The notes under the pieces are model-generated. The model saw only the letters and a program-made list of their open reading frames with translations, searched no databases and had not been told where the DNA came from. From Pseudomonas oleovorans subsp. oleovorans (GTDB lineage Bacteria; Pseudomonadota; Gammaproteobacteria; Pseudomonadales; Pseudomonadaceae): 48,849 nucleotides of DNA. The translations under genes were made by a program, and so were the position numbers. Positions 38,831 through 46,700 of this stretch are shown here, piece after piece; positions within the stretch are counted from its first letter, which is position 1; each line of letters begins with the position of its first letter. Where the stretch lies: assembly GCF_002197815.1 (NCBI RefSeq), contig NZ_NIUB01000035.1:1-48849 (forward strand), written 5' to 3'.

Positions 38831-38863
38831 GAGCACATGATGAGCGCGGGTTGTGGTGTGTCA
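38831..38863 (-). promoter_or_regulatory. TGACACA-class promoter for the 38806 operon
   Basis: TGACACA (38863-38857), 14 bases, ATCATG region (CATCAT one base early), TCACC; 57 bases to ATG. GGATGTTTGTAG lies about 31 bases upstream. Confidence 0.55.
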
Positions 38864-38930
38864 GGGGGGGCTGACCTTATTTCTACAAACATCCCCAGAC
38901 CAAAGATTAAGAATCGGCAGATGACTTTCC

Positions 38931-39614
38931 GTGAACAGCGCGCATGAATACCCGTCGCGCCACCTCGCTACGCCCGGCCAGTTCAAACACCTTCTACGAG
39001 TCGCCTCAGTAACAGGCCGCATGCCCGTGCGGGACGTGATGCTTTTGTGGGTGACTCACACCACAGGCATTCGTGTGACCGAACTCGCGCTGCTTGAGGT
39101 GGCCGATGTGCTCTACCCGAGCGGAGCGATCAAGCCCGAGGTCTACTTACGCGCCGAGATAACGAAGGGGTGCCGGGCGCGAAACATTCACCTGACCCAT
39201 CCAAAATGCATTGCCGCCATTGAGGCGTGGATTGCTGTTCGGCTTGAGCGCGGCTGGGGTATCAGTTCTGAGGCCGAGTATCGCGGCCTTCGTCCAGACA
39301 GCCGCTTGGTGATGGCGCACAAAGGGCAAGCATTTGAGCTTGCGTTCAAGCATCGCATGCTTGACTCAGGGGCAGAGGTCTATCGGGCCTGTGACGCTCT
39401 ACAGCAGACGATGACGCGCTTCTACAAGCAGGCGGGGATCAAGGGCGGCAGCAGTCACTCAGGCCGGCGAACGCTGGCCGCCAGGGTACTTGCAGCAACC
39501 GGCGATGTGGACACCGTGCAAGCCATTCTTGGCCATCAGTGCCTCGATCACAGCAAGCCATACCTGAGCATTGACCAGGGCGTTATTCGACATGCTTTTG
39601 AAATTGCCCTTTAG
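38931..39614 (+). CDS. Tyrosine recombinase, 227 aa
   Basis: Catalytic residues of the lambda-integrase family are visible: R in TTGIRVTEL, K in EITKGCRARN, HSGRR (HxxR), H in AILGHQCLDHS and Y in SKPYLSID. It lacks the N-terminal core-binding and arm-binding domains, like compact plasmid multimer-resolution recombinases. The GTG at 38931 is tentative. It is divergent from the 38806 operon. Probably resolves dimers or inverts DNA rather than integrating. Confidence 0.8.
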   Translation: MNSAHEYPSRHLATPGQFKHLLRVASVTGRMPVRDVMLLWVTHTTGIRVTELALLEVADVLYPSGAIKPEVYLRAEITKGCRARNIHLTHPKCIAAIEAWIAVRLERGWGISSEAEYRGLRPDSRLVMAHKGQAFELAFKHRMLDSGAEVYRACDALQQTMTRFYKQAGIKGGSSHSGRRTLAARVLAATGDVDTVQAILGHQCLDHSKPYLSIDQGVIRHAFEIAL

Positions 39615-39618
39615 GGAC

Positions 39619-39647
39619 TTCCAAAGGTCAGTACAACTGACCATAAT
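39619..39647 (+). promoter_or_regulatory. Promoter with GGTCAGT operator for the HTH gene
   Basis: TTCCAA (39619-39624), 17 bases, CATAAT (39642-39647). The palindrome GGTCAGTACAACTGACC (39626-39642) fills the spacer up to the -10, so binding would block transcription. Confidence 0.65.
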
Positions 39648-39682
39648 GCAAAGTGATTTCCAAGAGTCTGGAGTTTGGCCGT

Positions 39683-39958
39683 ATGGCTGATGATTCAAAA
39701 CAGCAGTTCCCGCGAGGGGATGTGCGACGCCTGCTGCGCCTCGCCCTGGCCATGACCGAGGTTGAGCGTCCGACGCTCAATGCCCTGGCTGCCGAGACTG
39801 GCCACCATAAGCAAACCATCCTCGATGACGTGCCCCGACTGCGCGAGCAGCTGGGCGTCCTGGTCGAGAAAGAGGGAGCCGAATACCGGCTTGTCGATTG
39901 GGGGCCTGTGGTCAAAAAGACAGGGATAAAAAAGCTCTTGCAAGGTCAGTTGAGCTGA
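39683..39958 (+). CDS. Small HTH regulator, probable autorepressor, 91 aa
   Basis: ATG 39683 (MADDSKQQFPRGDVRRLL) follows GGAG. A winged-helix-like pattern (RPTLNALAAETGHHKQTILD, then LREQLGVLVEKEGAEYRLVD) indicates DNA binding. The same palindrome, GGTCAGT-N3-(A/G)CTGACC, sits in its own promoter and in the next one, which begins inside its last codons. It therefore probably controls both. Recalls short ICE/plasmid regulators. Confidence 0.7.
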   Translation: MADDSKQQFPRGDVRRLLRLALAMTEVERPTLNALAAETGHHKQTILDDVPRLREQLGVLVEKEGAEYRLVDWGPVVKKTGIKKLLQGQLS

Positions 39959-39966
39959 CCTAGAAT
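39939..39966 (+). promoter_or_regulatory. Promoter with GGTCAGT operator for the 40005 operon
   Basis: TTGCAA (39939-39944), 16 bases, TAGAAT (39961-39966). GGTCAGTTGAGCTGACC (39944-39960) again fills the spacer. Confidence 0.65.
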
Positions 39967-40004
39967 AGCCACAGCAGATAACAGATTTACCGAGGAAACC
40001 TGGC

Positions 40005-40163
40005 ATGCGTACTTTCACTGGCACCATCAAAACCGACGTAGAAGGCTCCGAAGTCGAATTCGATTTCGAGGTGCCCGACGACGCCACCCAGGAACAAATC
40101 GAAGCAGAAGCCAAGCAGGCCGCGTTCGATTTCGTCCAGTGGCATTTCGAAGAAGTGAAGTAG
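40005..40163 (+). CDS. Small acidic protein, 52 aa
   Basis: MRTFTGTIKTDVEGSEVEFD, then an acidic helix (QEQIEAEAKQAAFDFVQWHF). ATG 40005 follows GAGGAAA. First gene of the operon 40005-42200, in which every gene has the same AGGAAA-type ribosome site. Too short for many gene finders. Not assigned. Confidence 0.65.
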   Translation: MRTFTGTIKTDVEGSEVEFDFEVPDDATQEQIEAEAKQAAFDFVQWHFEEVK

Positions 40164-40173
40164 GAAAACACGA

Positions 40174-40692
40174 ATGAATCTTGGGATTGAGTTGGCTAAA
40201 GCATTCATGCGCGGGGAGCTGGAGCCATTCGCTGAGCCCGTCGAGGACAGCGAGCAGTTCATTGCCCTGTCGGCGACTTACTCTGAGCGCAGCGCCTCAA
40301 TTGAGTCCGCAGTGATGGAGCTGGCACATGGTTCGTGCCATGCGCTGACACTGGCTTTGTCAGATGTCCTTGGATTGAACTCAGCCCTTGTTATCAGGGA
40401 TGCAGCAGGCATGCCGGTTCACAGCGGGCTGTACAACACCGATCTTCGGTTGATCCTTGATGCCAACGGCGTGCATACCATTGACGAAGCATTGAATTTC
40501 TGGAGCCGCCTTGCGGGTGGTAAATGCGATGCGACTCAAATTGAGGTGGATGATTTGTACTCGATATGTAGTTGTGATGAGGACGAAGCAGCCATAGTCC
40601 TGGAGGACTTCGCACTGATCGCTGATTTCATTCAGGCGGAGATTATCGCCAAGCCGTATCTGCAACCTGCTCCCGCCATGCGGATGGGCTGA
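40174..40692 (+). CDS. Hypothetical protein, 172 aa
   Basis: A middle section (ALVIRDAAGMPVHSGLYNTD) that resembles phage-like decay of a zincin or acyltransferase-type helper is only a vague impression. The C terminus is acidic (LYSICSCDEDEAAIVLEDFA). Not recognised. Confidence 0.65.
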   Translation: MNLGIELAKAFMRGELEPFAEPVEDSEQFIALSATYSERSASIESAVMELAHGSCHALTLALSDVLGLNSALVIRDAAGMPVHSGLYNTDLRLILDANGVHTIDEALNFWSRLAGGKCDATQIEVDDLYSICSCDEDEAAIVLEDFALIADFIQAEIIAKPYLQPAPAMRMG

Positions 40693-40711
40693 ATAGTTCG
40701 AGGAAATCGCC

Positions 40712-40966
40712 ATGCCTCTGATCAAGCCAGACGCTACCGAGCTGGAATACCTGAAAGCCCGTATCGTTGGCCTTGCCGCTCTGCATCGTGAAATCGCAGC
40801 GTTGAGCCAGGCCGCTGACCTGCCAGCTCTGCTGCGCATGGGAGAGCTTGTTGATAGCCACCTGCGCGAGCTTCATCCGGCTGCGATCAACGAATATGAA
40901 ATGGTGGCCTTCCGTGGGCAGGTGCGCGAGATGACTCACAATTGTCGTCGCGTGCTTGCTCACTGA
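40712..40966 (+). CDS. Helical hypothetical protein, 84 aa
   Basis: Entirely helical (EYLKARIVGLAALHREIAAL), probably coiled-coil or bundle. AGGAAA site before ATG. Not recognised. Confidence 0.6.
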   Translation: MPLIKPDATELEYLKARIVGLAALHREIAALSQAADLPALLRMGELVDSHLRELHPAAINEYEMVAFRGQVREMTHNCRRVLAH

Positions 40967-41004
40967 ACTGAATATCGAGAAAAACGCCCTGGAGGGCTCC
41001 ACCG

Positions 41005-41250
41005 ATGAACAAAGACCTCAGTTGGCACATTGAACAAGCGGCCCAAGAGTCGGATTTAGACTCGATTGGTCTGGCCCATAACTTGGGCGATGCGACCCTA
41101 GATCAGCTACACGACATTGTTGCATTTGCCGAGCGGCTGAAAGAGGCCGCAATGGTCGAAATGTGGGGCCGGGAGCGTGAGGCAACGGGTATGGACAGCT
41201 CGACGTTGGAGCTGCCACCAGAAGGCTACACCGGCTACAACCCGAGGTAG
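41005..41250 (+). CDS. Hypothetical protein, 81 aa
   Basis: Helical (ATLDQLHDIVAFAERLKEAA) with a proline/tyrosine tail (PPEGYTGYNPR). Same operon. Not recognised. Confidence 0.6.
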   Translation: MNKDLSWHIEQAAQESDLDSIGLAHNLGDATLDQLHDIVAFAERLKEAAMVEMWGREREATGMDSSTLELPPEGYTGYNPR

Positions 41251-41262
41251 AGGAAAAATGCC

Positions 41263-41442
41263 CTGACTGGCGCGACCTATGCGACGTTGATTGCTCAGCG
41301 TGATGCACTGATTGGGCTGCTACAGCAGTGCAGGAGCCGTGTTGAGGGGATGCAGTCCATCCAAGGGCGGCACGAACATCTTGGCCATACCAAGCTGCTG
41401 GCGGAAATTGACGAAGTGCTTGCACGGCACGGATTGAACTGA
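41263..41442 (+). CDS. Helical protein with unclear start, about 59 aa
   Basis: The frame LTGATYATLIAQRDALIGLL, then HLGHTKLLAEIDEVLARHGL, reads well to TGA 41442 but has no ATG. An AGAGGA site precedes an ATG that is out of frame (ATGCCCTGA), so a one-base change may have broken the start; CTG 41263 or TTG 41287 are alternatives. Confidence 0.4.
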   Translation: MTGATYATLIAQRDALIGLLQQCRSRVEGMQSIQGRHEHLGHTKLLAEIDEVLARHGLN

Positions 41443-41457
41443 TCGAGGAAAGAGAAG

Positions 41458-41667
41458 ATGGCCAACCGTAATGCGCAGTTCCTTTCGGTCATTGACGACA
41501 AGGCGAAAGCCTTGATTCTGGAGTCAATCGCCGCTCACTACGCGATCACTCCTCAAGAAGCCTACACCGAGGTGACTGATGCCGAGGCTGAGCACCTGCT
41601 TGATTACATGGTAGAGCCCCAGCGCTCCGCTGCGTCGGTTCTGATGCAGCGTCACGGAATGGCTTGA
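41458..41667 (+). CDS. Hypothetical protein, 69 aa
   Basis: ATG 41458 after GAGGAAAG. Helical (KALILESIAAHYAITPQEAY), of a kind seen in phage and plasmid gene arrays. Not recognised. Confidence 0.65.
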   Translation: MANRNAQFLSVIDDKAKALILESIAAHYAITPQEAYTEVTDAEAEHLLDYMVEPQRSAASVLMQRHGMA

Positions 41668-41676
41668 GAGGAAAAC

Positions 41677-41934
41677 GTGACCATGGCACAACTGATCGAG
41701 GCGCTACGCTTGACCGCCGCGAAGTGGCGAGCAGGCAAACAGGAACACCGTGAAGGCGTCGTGCTGGTGTGGGACGGCGAGGTGTACGGCTGGAAGGATG
41801 AACTGCGTGACCCTGCCAGCGAGCGCCCAGGTGCGTATGCCGTGGACAAGGCCGGGGTGATCTTCAAGGCCGAGGGCGGCGACGACTACAACGGTGCAAC
41901 AGCGTGGGTCGCGGTTGACCCTGACGCGCAATAG
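41677..41934 (+). CDS. Hypothetical protein, 85 aa
   Basis: Starts at GTG 41677 or ATG 41683 (MAQLIEALRLTAAKWRA). Contains VVLVWDGEVYGWKDELRDPA, a strand-rich core. Ends 11 bases before the next gene. Not recognised. Confidence 0.6.
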   Translation: MTMAQLIEALRLTAAKWRAGKQEHREGVVLVWDGEVYGWKDELRDPASERPGAYAVDKAGVIFKAEGGDDYNGATAWVAVDPDAQ

Positions 41935-41945
41935 GAAAACAGCCG

Positions 41946-42200
41946 ATGAAGTCACAGCAGCACGCCGAAGCCTTTGCCCGCGCTCTGGCTGGGATTCTCT
42001 TGCAGTTCCGCGAATGTGTGGAGGCTGGAGAGAAGGAAGGTGCCAATCTGGCCTACGCCACGGCAATGGGGTTGATTGCCGGGGCTGCTCTGTGCGGCGG
42101 GATCAGTAGGGAGAAGGGGCAGGCATTGCAGGCCACTCTGGACGAAACCCGTGCTGCATTGATGAGCGCGTTCGGTGCTGTCCCTGGGCACCATCTTTAG
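41946..42200 (+). CDS. Hypothetical protein, 84 aa
   Basis: Helical with a glycine/alanine-rich segment (AYATAMGLIAGAALCGGISR). Last gene of the operon, followed by a strong terminator. Not recognised. Confidence 0.6.
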   Translation: MKSQQHAEAFARALAGILLQFRECVEAGEKEGANLAYATAMGLIAGAALCGGISREKGQALQATLDETRAALMSAFGAVPGHHL

Positions 42201-42235
42201 TTTTCAGGCATTGCCTAAACCGCCTGAAAGCCCCG

Positions 42236-42262
42236 AAAAACCGGCCTCTGAGCCGGTTTTTT
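42236..42262 (+). terminator. Rho-independent terminator, bidirectional
   Basis: AAAAACCGGC (42236-42245) pairs with GCCGGTTTTT (42252-42261) across CTCTGA. Confidence 0.85.
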
Positions 42263-42305
42263 ATTGCCTGCAATTCCCTACCCCACCCTTGTAAGCCCAA
42301 AGTTT

Positions 42306-42356
42306 TGGGGGCATTGTTGGGGGCATCGCCGGTTCGGTCATGAATCATGCCCCTAC
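42306..42356. repeat. Arm-type integrase sites, left end of P4-like island
   Basis: TTGGGGGCAT at 42306-42315 and 42318-42327 (12-base period), and an inverted ATGCCCCTAC at 42347-42356. The right set (47415-47436) has the same period and near-identical sequence. The left island boundary must lie close to 42270-42300. Confidence 0.6.
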
Positions 42357-42368
42357 GAAGGTGCCCCA

Positions 42369-43592
42369 ATGCCCCGCAAAGTCACACCATTGACCGATTC
42401 GGCCATCAAGGCCGCCAAAGCGCAGGACAAGCCCTATAAGCTCACTGATGGCCAGGGGCTGTACCTGGAAGTCATGCCCGGCGGCTCCAAGCTGTGGCGC
42501 ATGAAATACCGCTACGCCGACAAAGAAAAACGCCTCGCCTTGGGGGCATATCCTGCCGTGCCCCTACAGCAAGCGCGCCAGCGCCGCACAGAGGCCCGCG
42601 AACATCTTGCCAATGGCGTAGACCCCGGCGCACAGAAGAAGGCCGATAAACAGGCCCAGCAGGCGGCAGAAACCACATTCGAGAAACTGGCTCGCGAGTG
42701 GTATGCCTATAACGCCCCGCGCTGGGCCGAAAGTACCGCCTACAAGGCCAAGCTGTATTTGGATAACGACCTGATACCCGGCATCGGTGCGCGCCCGGTC
42801 AAGGCCATTACCCGCCCCGAACTGGTGGAGCTGGTGCGCAAGGTGGAAGCACGGGGCACGCTCAATGCCGCCGGCAAGATTCGCCAATGGCTGCACCAGA
42901 TATTTCGCTACGGCCTGGCAAGTGGCGCCGTGGACAACAACCCGGCCACCGACCTGGACGTGGTAGCCGCGCCAGCAAAAGCCCCACGCCATCATCCCCA
43001 CGTCAGCTTTGCCGAACTGCCCGAACTGCTGTGCAAGCTCGATGCCGCCAAAATCAACACCCTGACCCGCTGCGCCATCCGCCTGCTGATGCTGACCGCT
43101 GTTCGCCCCGGCGAGCTACGCGCCGCGCCCTGGGCTGAATTTGACCTTGATTCGGCCACCTGGACGATTCCAAAGCAGCGCATGAAAGCCCGCCGCCCGC
43201 ATGTGGTGCCCCTACCCCGCCAGGCTGTGGCCATCCTGCGCCAGCTACAGGAAATAACCGGCGCCTACCCGCTGCTATTTCCCGGCCAGCAGAACGCCGA
43301 ACGCCCCATGAGCGAAAACACCATCAACAAGGCATTGCGCCTAATGGGTTACGAAGGGCGCCAGACCGGCCACGGCTTCCGCCACCTGCTAAGCACCGAA
43401 CTGAACGGACGCGGCTATAACCGTGATTGGATCGAACGCCAACTAGCCCATGGTGACGCCGACGAAATCCGCGATACCTACAACCATGCCACCTACCTAG
43501 AGCAACGCTGGGAAATGATGCAGGCGTGGGCTGATTCGATAGACGCCCTTTGCTCGGGCGGCAATGTGGTGAGCATCAAACGTAAGGCTTAA
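42369..43592 (+). CDS. P4-type tyrosine integrase, 407 aa
   Basis: ATG 42369 (MPRKVTPLTDSAIKAAK) opens the arm-DNA-binding domain typical of P4/IntS integrases (DGQGLYLEVMPGGSKLWRMK), followed by the core-binding helix set and the catalytic domain: R in TAVRPGELR, HGFRH (HxxR), H in LAHGDADEI and Y in YNHATYLEQR. Full length for the family. These enzymes integrate islands at tRNA or tmRNA 3' ends. Its binding sites are the arm repeats upstream. Confidence 0.92.
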   Translation: MPRKVTPLTDSAIKAAKAQDKPYKLTDGQGLYLEVMPGGSKLWRMKYRYADKEKRLALGAYPAVPLQQARQRRTEAREHLANGVDPGAQKKADKQAQQAAETTFEKLAREWYAYNAPRWAESTAYKAKLYLDNDLIPGIGARPVKAITRPELVELVRKVEARGTLNAAGKIRQWLHQIFRYGLASGAVDNNPATDLDVVAAPAKAPRHHPHVSFAELPELLCKLDAAKINTLTRCAIRLLMLTAVRPGELRAAPWAEFDLDSATWTIPKQRMKARRPHVVPLPRQAVAILRQLQEITGAYPLLFPGQQNAERPMSENTINKALRLMGYEGRQTGHGFRHLLSTELNGRGYNRDWIERQLAHGDADEIRDTYNHATYLEQRWEMMQAWADSIDALCSGGNVVSIKRKA

Positions 43593-43636
43593 CGGTTTTG
43601 GCTGGCATAGCCCAACGGGTCAGGAAGGGGGACAAG

Positions 43637-44455
43637 ATGGGTTTTCATAAATTTCTATCGTACGACCCATATTTGAGCTTTGCGGAGGGCCAGCAGGGAT
43701 TTCAGGACAAAGTTTTTCTTCGATCAAATGGATCGTCCTGCGAGTCCTGGTATGGCAAAAATCTAGACGGAAAGGACTACTTATCGACTATCTGGCGGCT
43801 CGGCAGGGACGCGTATGCCACGATTGCGCGCAAGCTGGGCGAACAACCTTCAGCCGAATATTTTGAAACCACAGCGACTGAAATCAGAGCACTTGAGAAA
43901 GAACTACTCTCAATAATCCAAACACTTATTGAGCGCGGTCAATTGGCGCTGCACGAGGACAGGGACGCACCTGCTTTAGGAGACTTAAACGACATCGCAG
44001 ACGCTCCGGACGGCTGGCTTACCGAGGTTTATATGAGGATCATAATTCCTTGTGTAGTTTCTGGAGTAATTGCAGAGGCCGAAGCACCAGACTTCGAGAG
44101 CCTACTCCTAGCTGCAGCTGTCCTATACGTCGATGACTACATCATCGCCAAACAATTAGCGCGCGGCGAAGACATCGCTTTCGATTTAGTTGCGACCAAC
44201 ATCGCTTCAGCCAAACTCTATCGAGAAACTATTGATGCCGCGAAGACAGCAGTTAGCGCTAATGGCCGACGCTCTGCCAATGAGCGCCACAAGGGCACCA
44301 ACGCGTTAAAGGAAAAAGCCCTGGCCGAGTGGGATAGAGAAGGGAGCAGATATAGCGGCATGGCCGCTTTTGCGCGGCACCGCCACAAGATATACGAGGT
44401 AACTGAGCGCACTCTGTACAGCTGGGTTCAAACACACCGCAAGACTAAAATTTAG
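43637..44455 (+). CDS. Hypothetical island protein, 272 aa
   Basis: ATG 43637 (MGFHKFLSYDPYLSF) follows GGAAGGGGG. Markedly richer in A+T than the integrase gene. The C-terminal part (YSGMAAFARHRHKIYEVTER, TLYSWVQTHRK) has a helix-turn-helix look, preceded by a helical region. May be a regulator; family unknown. Confidence 0.7.
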   Translation: MGFHKFLSYDPYLSFAEGQQGFQDKVFLRSNGSSCESWYGKNLDGKDYLSTIWRLGRDAYATIARKLGEQPSAEYFETTATEIRALEKELLSIIQTLIERGQLALHEDRDAPALGDLNDIADAPDGWLTEVYMRIIIPCVVSGVIAEAEAPDFESLLLAAAVLYVDDYIIAKQLARGEDIAFDLVATNIASAKLYRETIDAAKTAVSANGRRSANERHKGTNALKEKALAEWDREGSRYSGMAAFARHRHKIYEVTERTLYSWVQTHRKTKI

Positions 44456-44461
44456 CCCTTA

Positions 44462-44507
44462 CAGTCTACGCGCAGACTGCACAGTCTGCGGGTAGACCGG
44501 ACTGCCA
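44462..44507. promoter_or_regulatory. Cluster of CAGTCT/AGACTG inverted repeats before alpA
   Basis: CAGTCTACGCGCAGACTG (44462-44479) overlaps the perfect palindrome GCAGACTGCACAGTCTGC (44472-44489), followed by GTAGACCGGACTG. Likely binding sites of the AlpA-like protein, for autoregulation or excision. Confidence 0.55.
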
Positions 44508-44569
44508 GGCTGTGCCGCTGCGGTATGAAATGCCAATCGTGTTCAACAAAGCCCAAGAGGCACACGACC

Positions 44570-44791
44570 ATGGCAGCACATACTGAAAAAAACCAAACAC
44601 TGCGCCGCTTTATCAAGCTACCTGCAGTGAAACACTACACCAGCCTTTCCACGTCTGAAATTTACCGGCGTATTGCCGCTGGCACCTTCCCCGCGCAGAT
44701 AACGCTTGGCCCCAAGTCCGTAGCCTGGCTCGAAGCCGAAGTGCTGGCATGGTGCGACGCACTGGCCGCCCAACGGGAGGCTGTGCAATGA
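44570..44791 (+). CDS. alpA: AlpA-family regulator/excisionase, 73 aa
   Basis: ATG 44570 after AAGAGG. The pattern FIKLPAVKHYTSLSTSEIYR, RIAAGTFPAQITLGPKSVAW and EAEVLAWCDAL matches AlpA, a MerR-like winged helix that acts as transcriptional activator of integrase or as excision factor in P4-like islands. Coupled to the next gene by ATGA. Confidence 0.88.
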   Translation: MAAHTEKNQTLRRFIKLPAVKHYTSLSTSEIYRRIAAGTFPAQITLGPKSVAWLEAEVLAWCDALAAQREAVQ

Positions 44792-45036
44792 CCGCGACCA
44801 TTCAATACAGCAGCGCCAGCGCCCAACGCGCTCGCCTACTCGCACGCCTGCAACTTGGCCCAATCGACACGCTGACAGCTCGCAGTGATTTGAACGTGCT
44901 CCACCCGGCAGCCCGCATCAAGGAGCTGAAAGAGCGTGGCCACCCCATCCGAACCCAGCGCATCAGTATGATCGAGGATCAAGGCCGCACCCACCACGGC
45001 ATCGCGCTGTACTACCTGAGCCAGACCGGGGAATAA
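44788..45036 (+). CDS. Helix-turn-helix protein, 82 aa
   Basis: ATG 44788 overlaps the alpA stop. LLARLQLGPIDTLTARSDLN and LHPAARIKELKERGHPIRTQ give a winged-helix pattern common in small phage regulators. Likely a co-regulator with AlpA. Confidence 0.65.
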   Translation: MTATIQYSSASAQRARLLARLQLGPIDTLTARSDLNVLHPAARIKELKERGHPIRTQRISMIEDQGRTHHGIALYYLSQTGE

Positions 45037-45038
45037 CC

Positions 45039-45191
45039 ATGGCTAGTTTTCAACGCTGCCACATGGCAGCAACGGCATCGGCATGCCTGGGAAAAGCTTA
45101 TGCCTGGTTAAATAGACTTGAACCTGTAGCTTTCTGCCCGGGAGCTGCAATATGGTTCGTCAGTACCTTTGCAATAGGTCTACTGACGTGA
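45039..45191 (+). CDS. Small membrane-like protein, 50 aa
   Basis: MASFQRCHMAATASACLGKA, ending in one hydrophobic helix (AFCPGAAIWFVSTFAIGLLT). Begins two bases after the upstream stop, and overlaps the next gene by GTGA, which supports coding. Not assigned. Confidence 0.6.
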   Translation: MASFQRCHMAATASACLGKAYAWLNRLEPVAFCPGAAIWFVSTFAIGLLT

Positions 45192-46042
45192 AAGAGGGCG
45201 CCATCGGTTATGCCGTTGGCACTCTGCCGCAGCGCCCTGGACTACTAGGGCGGCTGCTGGCGCGTGGGGATGCCGTCAGCATTGAACGTGGTGTGCTAGT
45301 GATTGCCCCAGCCAGCGGTAAATGCGTGCCACCGAACTGGCTGAGCGACAATGGCGACATGCTGGTTCGGCAAATCCTCGGCGTCACTGGGCAAGATGCC
45401 TATCGCTATCAAGGTCACAAAACAGGGCATTACGGGCCGCATAGGTCGGCAGGTCTGACGCTGCAATTCCAGTCCGTAATGACTGATGACGAGGCATATG
45501 CCATCTTCAATACTGAGCTTACCCGTGCTCGCAATACTGCCAGTGGAAAAAAGGGTGATCCACTACCGGCGGGGCAGTTCAGGGCGGCCTCTGGCAGCCA
45601 TCTGATGAAGTTCTGGCAGACCACAGGAATTGCACTCAAGCGCCTGGCCGCTATGCATGACTACATCGGCCGGCTGCGTAATGTCCTAATCAGCGCCAGC
45701 CCAACACGAGGGCGGGATGATGGCCGATTAGATGCTGGCAGTTTGCGTGTATTGAACATATCGAGCGCGTTAATTCGACAGGCTATGGAATTGGACAAGC
45801 AGCCGACAAAAACTGAACAGGCCACGGATAAGCCCCGGACAAGGAGGCCATACAAGGATATTACTCAAGCCCAACATTCATGCGGGGTACAGCCGGTTAT
45901 GACTGCGAGGGAAAATCAGTACGGTAATAAGGTAATAAGAGAGCGCGGTAATACGGGAACCATTGAAGCAATACATTCGCGCAAGCTACCGCAAGAGCAA
46001 AGCGTTGATGAATGGCTGGCTGATTTTGATTCGGTCATTTAG
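45188..46042 (+). CDS. Hypothetical island protein, 284 aa
   Basis: GTG 45188 (VKEGAIGYAVGTLPQR) overlaps the previous stop; the ATG at 45152 is an alternative. Lower GC than the integrase. Central AYAIFNTELTRARNTASGKK and a basic, disordered C-terminal part (TDKPRTRRPYKD). Possibly replication or regulation related, by analogy with position in P4-like islands, but no motif supports that. Confidence 0.65.
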   Translation: MKEGAIGYAVGTLPQRPGLLGRLLARGDAVSIERGVLVIAPASGKCVPPNWLSDNGDMLVRQILGVTGQDAYRYQGHKTGHYGPHRSAGLTLQFQSVMTDDEAYAIFNTELTRARNTASGKKGDPLPAGQFRAASGSHLMKFWQTTGIALKRLAAMHDYIGRLRNVLISASPTRGRDDGRLDAGSLRVLNISSALIRQAMELDKQPTKTEQATDKPRTRRPYKDITQAQHSCGVQPVMTARENQYGNKVIRERGNTGTIEAIHSRKLPQEQSVDEWLADFDSVI

Positions 46043-46215
46043 AGGTTAAGTGCCAGCGCTAGAGCCGACCCTTGTACCTGATGATTAAAGACTGAATTTG
46101 CTAATTGATTTAGGTTCTTTCCTATGCATTCAATGTGTGATGGACTAGATCCCTTAGCCCCTGTTCTTGGCTGCATGATAGGGGTGGGCTGAATTTCGGT
46201 GACATGGAGATTTTT

Positions 46216-46635
46216 ATGCAAAGGCTACTGAGCGCTACGCTGGCGGGCATTCTACTTACAGGTTGTGCAAGTCCTTACGATGACCTTCTGAAAAATGAGT
46301 TCATCGATGTTTCCGCGACCCCGGTCGCTCCAGATTATGTAGGCATATGGACTGGCGCATCTGGCCCCTTTGTGATGACTCTCCGAATTGAGCCAAATGG
46401 AGAGGGGATTGGCTGTACATCTAGTGGGACGGGAGACGGTCGTTTTTTGCTTAGGCATCGCAATGGGACGATTTACTTTCAGAGCGGTGGCCGAGTTGAT
46501 TTGTCTAGGGAGGGGGATCGATTGGTCGCGACCTATCCGCGGTATGGGATGGCGCAGGCTGTTGTTCAGATGGTGGCTGATGATGATTTGAAAAATGCCA
46601 CGCCTCACTGTAAGGACGCACTTGCGCAAAAGTAG
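46216..46635 (+). CDS. Lipoprotein, 139 aa
   Basis: ATG 46216 (MQRLLSATLAGILLTGC) gives a classic signal peptide with lipobox LTGC (Cys 17). The mature domain (YVGIWTGASGPFVMTLRIEP) looks like a small beta barrel or lipocalin-like sheet. No family. Single gene between the 284-aa gene and the zinc-binding gene. Confidence 0.7.
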   Translation: MQRLLSATLAGILLTGCASPYDDLLKNEFIDVSATPVAPDYVGIWTGASGPFVMTLRIEPNGEGIGCTSSGTGDGRFLLRHRNGTIYFQSGGRVDLSREGDRLVATYPRYGMAQAVVQMVADDDLKNATPHCKDALAQK

Positions 46636-46700
46636 CTGTATATAAAAACAGTTGCGAGAGATGATCTGAGCCTAATCAGCAATTGATCTAGGTTTGCCTG

